A stretch of DNA of 6,848 nucleotides from DATDRM01 sp035291705 (GTDB lineage Bacteria > Chloroflexota > Anaerolineae > Anaerolineales > UBA4823), in contig DATDRM010000234.1 of the NCBI GenBank assembly GCA_035291705.1, forward strand, positions 1 to 6,848, written 5' to 3'. The notes under the pieces are model-generated. The model was not told the origin of the DNA and made no database searches. It saw nothing but the letters and a program-made list of their open reading frames with translations. The first letter of the stretch is position 1. Every line of letters begins with the position of its first letter. This document shows positions 4,449 through 6,848 of this stretch, piece by piece. A program made the position numbers and the translations under genes.

Positions 4449-6503
4449 TTAAGTCAACGGCCGCAATTTCTCGCGAATCCGGTTGCGGTGCTTGTTTTTT
4501 CTTTCTCCGGAAATATCTGGCAGGATGCCTTCCAGGGTAGGGAAAGGGTCGCTGGCGTGGGGCAGACCCAGGGCCGCCACGAACTCGTCCTGGAAGGAGG
4601 CGGAGAGAGGGGTCGAGACATGCACGGCCCAGCGCGCCAGTTCGGCGGCCTTGATGCGTAACTTCCGGTTGAGCAGGGCAAAGCGGGCACCGTCGCCGGC
4701 GGCATTGCCAACGGCGACGACTCTGTCCAGAGGACAATCCGGGATCAAGCCGAGCACCAAAGCGTGGAGCGGGTTGATGAAGCTGCCAAAGGCGCCGGCC
4801 AGGACTATCCGCTCCACCCGGTTTACACCCCGTTCGGCCATCAAGAGCTTCGCCCCTGCGTACAGGGCAGCTTTGGCCAGCTGGATGGCGCGCACGTCAT
4901 TTTGGGTGATGACGATTGGGGAGCCGGTTGCCGAAAGTGCTGTATCGACCAGCACGTATTCGCCCGTCCGCCCATGATAGCGCAGGCGGGGAGGTCCACT
5001 TAGCGACGAGCGTTCAGCAGCACCCCTCTCGAACAGGCCGCTCGAGTTGATGACCCCGGCCAGGAACAGCTCGGCGATCGCCTCGATGATGCCGCTGCCA
5101 CAGATCCCGGTGGCTTTGGCTTCAGGGGGGAGGGAATCCGCTGCATCTGGTCCGATCCAGCCGTCATAGCCGATCACGCGGAAACGTGGTTCCAGAGTCA
5201 GCGGGTCGATGCGCACGCGTTCAATGGCGCCGGGCGCGGCGCGCTGGCCGTGGGTGATCTGCGCGCCCTCGAACGCTGGCCCGGTGGGGCTGGAGGCCAC
5301 CAGCACCTGCTGGCGGTCGCCGAGCACGATCTCGGCATTGGTACCGACATCCACAATCAGCATGATCTGATCTTGATCATCAGGTCGCTCGGCAAGCTGT
5401 ACGGCGACATTGTCTGCCCCGACGTGGCCGGCGATGAGCGGCAAGGTGTGCAGCCGGGCGGCGGGATGCAAGTCCAGGCCGAGGTCGCGCGCTTTGAGAT
5501 CGAGAGGGGAATCGACGGCCAGGGCGAAGGGCGCGCCGCCCAATTCCCTGGGATGAATCCCCAATAAGATATGGTGCATGATTGAGTTGCCGACAACCAC
5601 CATATCCAGGATGTCTTCCGAGGTTATACCAGCGGTGGCAGCTGCCTGGCTTGCCAGTTCATTCAGCGTTCGGATGATGGCCCGGTTCAAGCGCGCCAGC
5701 CCCTGGGGCTCAGAAATGGCGTAGCTGACCCGGCTCATCAAGTCCTCACCGTAACGCACCTGTGGGTTCATCGCAGCCTGGGTGGCGAGCACGACCCCGG
5801 TGCGCAGATCGCACAGGTGGGCGACGACCGTGGTCGAGCCGACATCCACCGCCAAGCCGTAAACGCCTTCCTGGTAGCCCGGCTGGATGCGCAGGACTTC
5901 TCGCTCCTGCCAGAGGGTCACCGTCACGGCATGGTTGCCCGCTTGAAGGGCGGGTTGCAGAGTTGGGAGAGCTTTGCCGTCGATGCTCAACCCGCTGAGA
6001 TGCCACTGTGCCTCAAGGGCTGTGACCAACCGCTCCCAATCCCCGCGCGAGTCGCCCAGCGCGGCGGGTTGCACCTCAACGTACACCTGGCGGACGGCTG
6101 GATCGATCTCGATTACCCGGTCCGAGGCGGCCTTGGCGATGATCTGTTTGCGTGCCTGGCTCTCCTCGGGAACCGAGACCAACAGGTCGCCGAGCACCTC
6201 GGCGGCGCAGGCCAGGCGGCGACCGTCCAGCGGATGTTCCTGGCCGTAGGCGATCTCAGCGGCTGTGGGAGGGGAGAGATGGTCAGAGGCAGAGGTGATA
6301 GCGTGCTTGGGGAAATGTCCCTGCTCGACGATGACCTGGCATTTACCACACGTCTGGCGACCGCCGCAGATCGACTCCAGTTCGACGCCCAGCTGGCGGG
6401 CGGCTGTCAGTAAGTCCGTGCCGCGCCGAACTTTACCCCGTCTGCCGGAGGGCATGAGGGTGAGCTGGCAAGTGTCGTTCTGGGGAGGGGTGTGGTCTGG
6501 CAT
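4449..6503 (-). CDS. ATP-dependent corrinoid-protein reductive activator (RACo/COG3894-like, [2Fe-2S] plus ASKHA domain)
   Basis: This 684-residue protein would reduce inactive Co(II) corrinoid proteins to the active Co(I) state using an Fe-S electron and ATP. Residues ~12-110 form a plant-type ferredoxin domain with cluster ligands C46, C52, C55 and C99 (C-x5-C-x2-C-x43-C). A linker and middle region follow to ~210. From ~214 on is the actin-like ATPase (DUF4445/RACo C-terminal) domain: 'AVDVGSTTVVAHL' (218-230), 'LIVDVGTNAEIVLG' (382-395), 'GICGSGIIEAIAEL' (466-479), 'VLAGAFGSFI' (567-576) and 'GNAAGDGA' (599-606). It ends in a short basic tail after ~665. Length and order fit the bacterial RACo type; archaeal RamA has instead C-terminal [4Fe-4S] motifs, which are absent here. 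The ATG at 6503 is needed to keep the first ferredoxin strand. No Shine-Dalgarno sequence is visible upstream. The neighbouring corrinoid protein is the likely client. Confidence 0.93.
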   Translation of the reverse strand: MPDHTPPQNDTCQLTLMPSGRRGKVRRGTDLLTAARQLGVELESICGGRQTCGKCQVIVEQGHFPKHAITSASDHLSPPTAAEIAYGQEHPLDGRRLACAAEVLGDLLVSVPEESQARKQIIAKAASDRVIEIDPAVRQVYVEVQPAALGDSRGDWERLVTALEAQWHLSGLSIDGKALPTLQPALQAGNHAVTVTLWQEREVLRIQPGYQEGVYGLAVDVGSTTVVAHLCDLRTGVVLATQAAMNPQVRYGEDLMSRVSYAISEPQGLARLNRAIIRTLNELASQAAATAGITSEDILDMVVVGNSIMHHILLGIHPRELGGAPFALAVDSPLDLKARDLGLDLHPAARLHTLPLIAGHVGADNVAVQLAERPDDQDQIMLIVDVGTNAEIVLGDRQQVLVASSPTGPAFEGAQITHGQRAAPGAIERVRIDPLTLEPRFRVIGYDGWIGPDAADSLPPEAKATGICGSGIIEAIAELFLAGVINSSGLFERGAAERSSLSGPPRLRYHGRTGEYVLVDTALSATGSPIVITQNDVRAIQLAKAALYAGAKLLMAERGVNRVERIVLAGAFGSFINPLHALVLGLIPDCPLDRVVAVGNAAGDGARFALLNRKLRIKAAELARWAVHVSTPLSASFQDEFVAALGLPHASDPFPTLEGILPDISGERKNKHRNRIREKLRPLT

Positions 6504-6507
6504 AAAG

Positions 6508-6542
6508 ATGACGAAGGACGATGGACGGATGACGAAAGATGA
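6508..6542. repeat. Five-unit degenerate heptamer tandem repeat between the methyltransferase and activator genes
   Basis: Read on the plus strand, 35 nt split into five consecutive 7-mers with consensus ATGACGA. Units 1 (6508-6514) and 4 (6529-6535) match exactly; unit 2 has one mismatch, unit 3 has three and unit 5 has two. The array fills most of the 53-nt gap and ends 4 nt before the ATG at 6503, so it occupies the place where a ribosome binding site would lie. On the coding strand this region is CT-rich (TCGTCAT-like) and has no purine-rich Shine-Dalgarno sequence. Its function is unknown; it may be one copy of a dispersed intergenic simple repeat. Confidence 0.7.
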
Positions 6543-6556
6543 GGGCGGAGGAGGGA

Positions 6557-6848
6557 TTATCCCGGCACTCGTTCGTGGTGGCGGCGCCGGCGGCGCAGGC
6601 CGGATTCGCCCTCGGGTTCGGTGGAGGGGACGACCCGCTTCCAGCCTTCTGGGGGGAGTGAGTCACCGGCAACCATGCCAATGAATGCGGCGCGCACGCG
6701 GGCATCTACTTCCGGAGAAAAGACGGCCGGATTGTCGCGGGTCAGGATGTCTCTGGCGCGGCGCAGGGCGCGCGCCTGGGCATCCAGGCCGCCGCGTTCC
6801 TGCCATTGGGCACGCGGGTCACGATCAGCAACATCTGACAGGAACATG
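6557..6848 (-). CDS. MttB-family (trimethylamine/glycine-betaine type) corrinoid methyltransferase, C-terminal fragment
   Basis: Only the last ~97 codons are visible; the gene enters from the right edge and ends with TAA at 6557. The Met codon at 6847-6845 is probably internal, because the family is about 450-500 residues long. The visible part matches the MttB C-terminus: a segment like 'FLSDVADRDPRAQW', then an alpha-helical stretch with A/R-rich 'RARDILTRDNP' and 'SPEVDARVRAAF'. MttB-type proteins move a methyl group from a tertiary or quaternary amine to a cognate cytoplasmic corrinoid protein. Whether this is a pyrrolysine enzyme or a non-Pyl homologue, and which substrate it uses, cannot be told because the active-site region lies outside the window. 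The last ~20 residues are unusual, with a run of five Arg followed by His-His. The activator gene follows 53 nt downstream and a corrinoid protein after that, the expected company for this family. Confidence 0.72.
   Translation of the reverse strand, partial: MFLSDVADRDPRAQWQERGGLDAQARALRRARDILTRDNPAVFSPEVDARVRAAFIGMVAGDSLPPEGWKRVVPSTEPEGESGLRRRRRHHERVPG

Noticed and set aside
4327..4737. Minus-strand 136-codon frame spanning the 102-nt gap
   Set aside because: It overlaps the activator 3' end and corrinoid 5' end in another frame, with Arg/Pro-rich composition and no family resemblance.
5817..6413. Plus-strand open frame of 198 codons opposite the activator gene
   Set aside because: It is antisense to clear ferredoxin and ASKHA coding sequence and shows no domain.
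6508..6542. CRISPR-like array
   Set aside because: The units are contiguous 7-mers without spacers, so this is a simple tandem repeat.

Overview
The window is a single-direction cluster of nine protein genes. All lie on the minus strand, so transcription runs from high to low coordinates. Coding density is about 97% and the DNA looks GC-rich by eye. Every product belongs to the anaerobic corrinoid/folate one-carbon world. Genes for an MttB-type methyltransferase, a RACo-type activator, a small corrinoid protein, a DUF1638 protein, a PF13769 protein and a stand-alone MTHFR C-terminal protein together point to an anaerobic, probably uncultured or deep-branching bacterium. Anaerolineae (Chloroflexota) would fit. 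That assignment is inference from gene content and cannot be proven from the window.

Layout in transcription order. (1) 6848-6557: the C-terminal end of an MttB-family methyltransferase, cut by the window edge. (2) A 53-nt gap with five degenerate heptamers (consensus ATGACGA) reaching to within 4 nt of the next start. (3) 6503-4449: a [2Fe-2S]/ASKHA ATP-dependent corrinoid activator. (4) A 102-nt gap with an imperfect direct repeat. (5) 4346-1 and beyond: a tightly packed block of seven genes comprising a corrinoid protein, a homocysteine S-methyltransferase, a DUF1638 protein, a PF13769 'virulence factor' small protein, a MetV-like Cys-rich MTHFR C-terminal protein, a MetF-type methylenetetrahydrofolate reductase, and a pterin-binding methyltransferase cut by the left edge. 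Adjacent genes in this block are 1 nt apart or overlap by 1, 4 or 8 nt, so translational coupling is likely.

How the genes could work together (inference). MttB would demethylate a quaternary or tertiary amine and load the methyl group on the corrinoid protein. The activator would reduce inactive Co(II) back to Co(I). The pterin-binding methyltransferase would exchange the methyl group between corrinoid and tetrahydrofolate, and MetF/MetV would interconvert methyl- and methylene-tetrahydrofolate. The homocysteine methyltransferase gives a second outlet, methionine. Read another way, the block holds the catalytic modules of cobalamin-dependent methionine synthase (MetH) as separate proteins, with the RACo-type protein standing in for the MetH reactivation domain. 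The DUF1638 and PF13769 proteins have no established role, and they are the most interesting unknowns here. No RNA genes, CRISPR arrays, insertion sequences or convincing terminators were seen.
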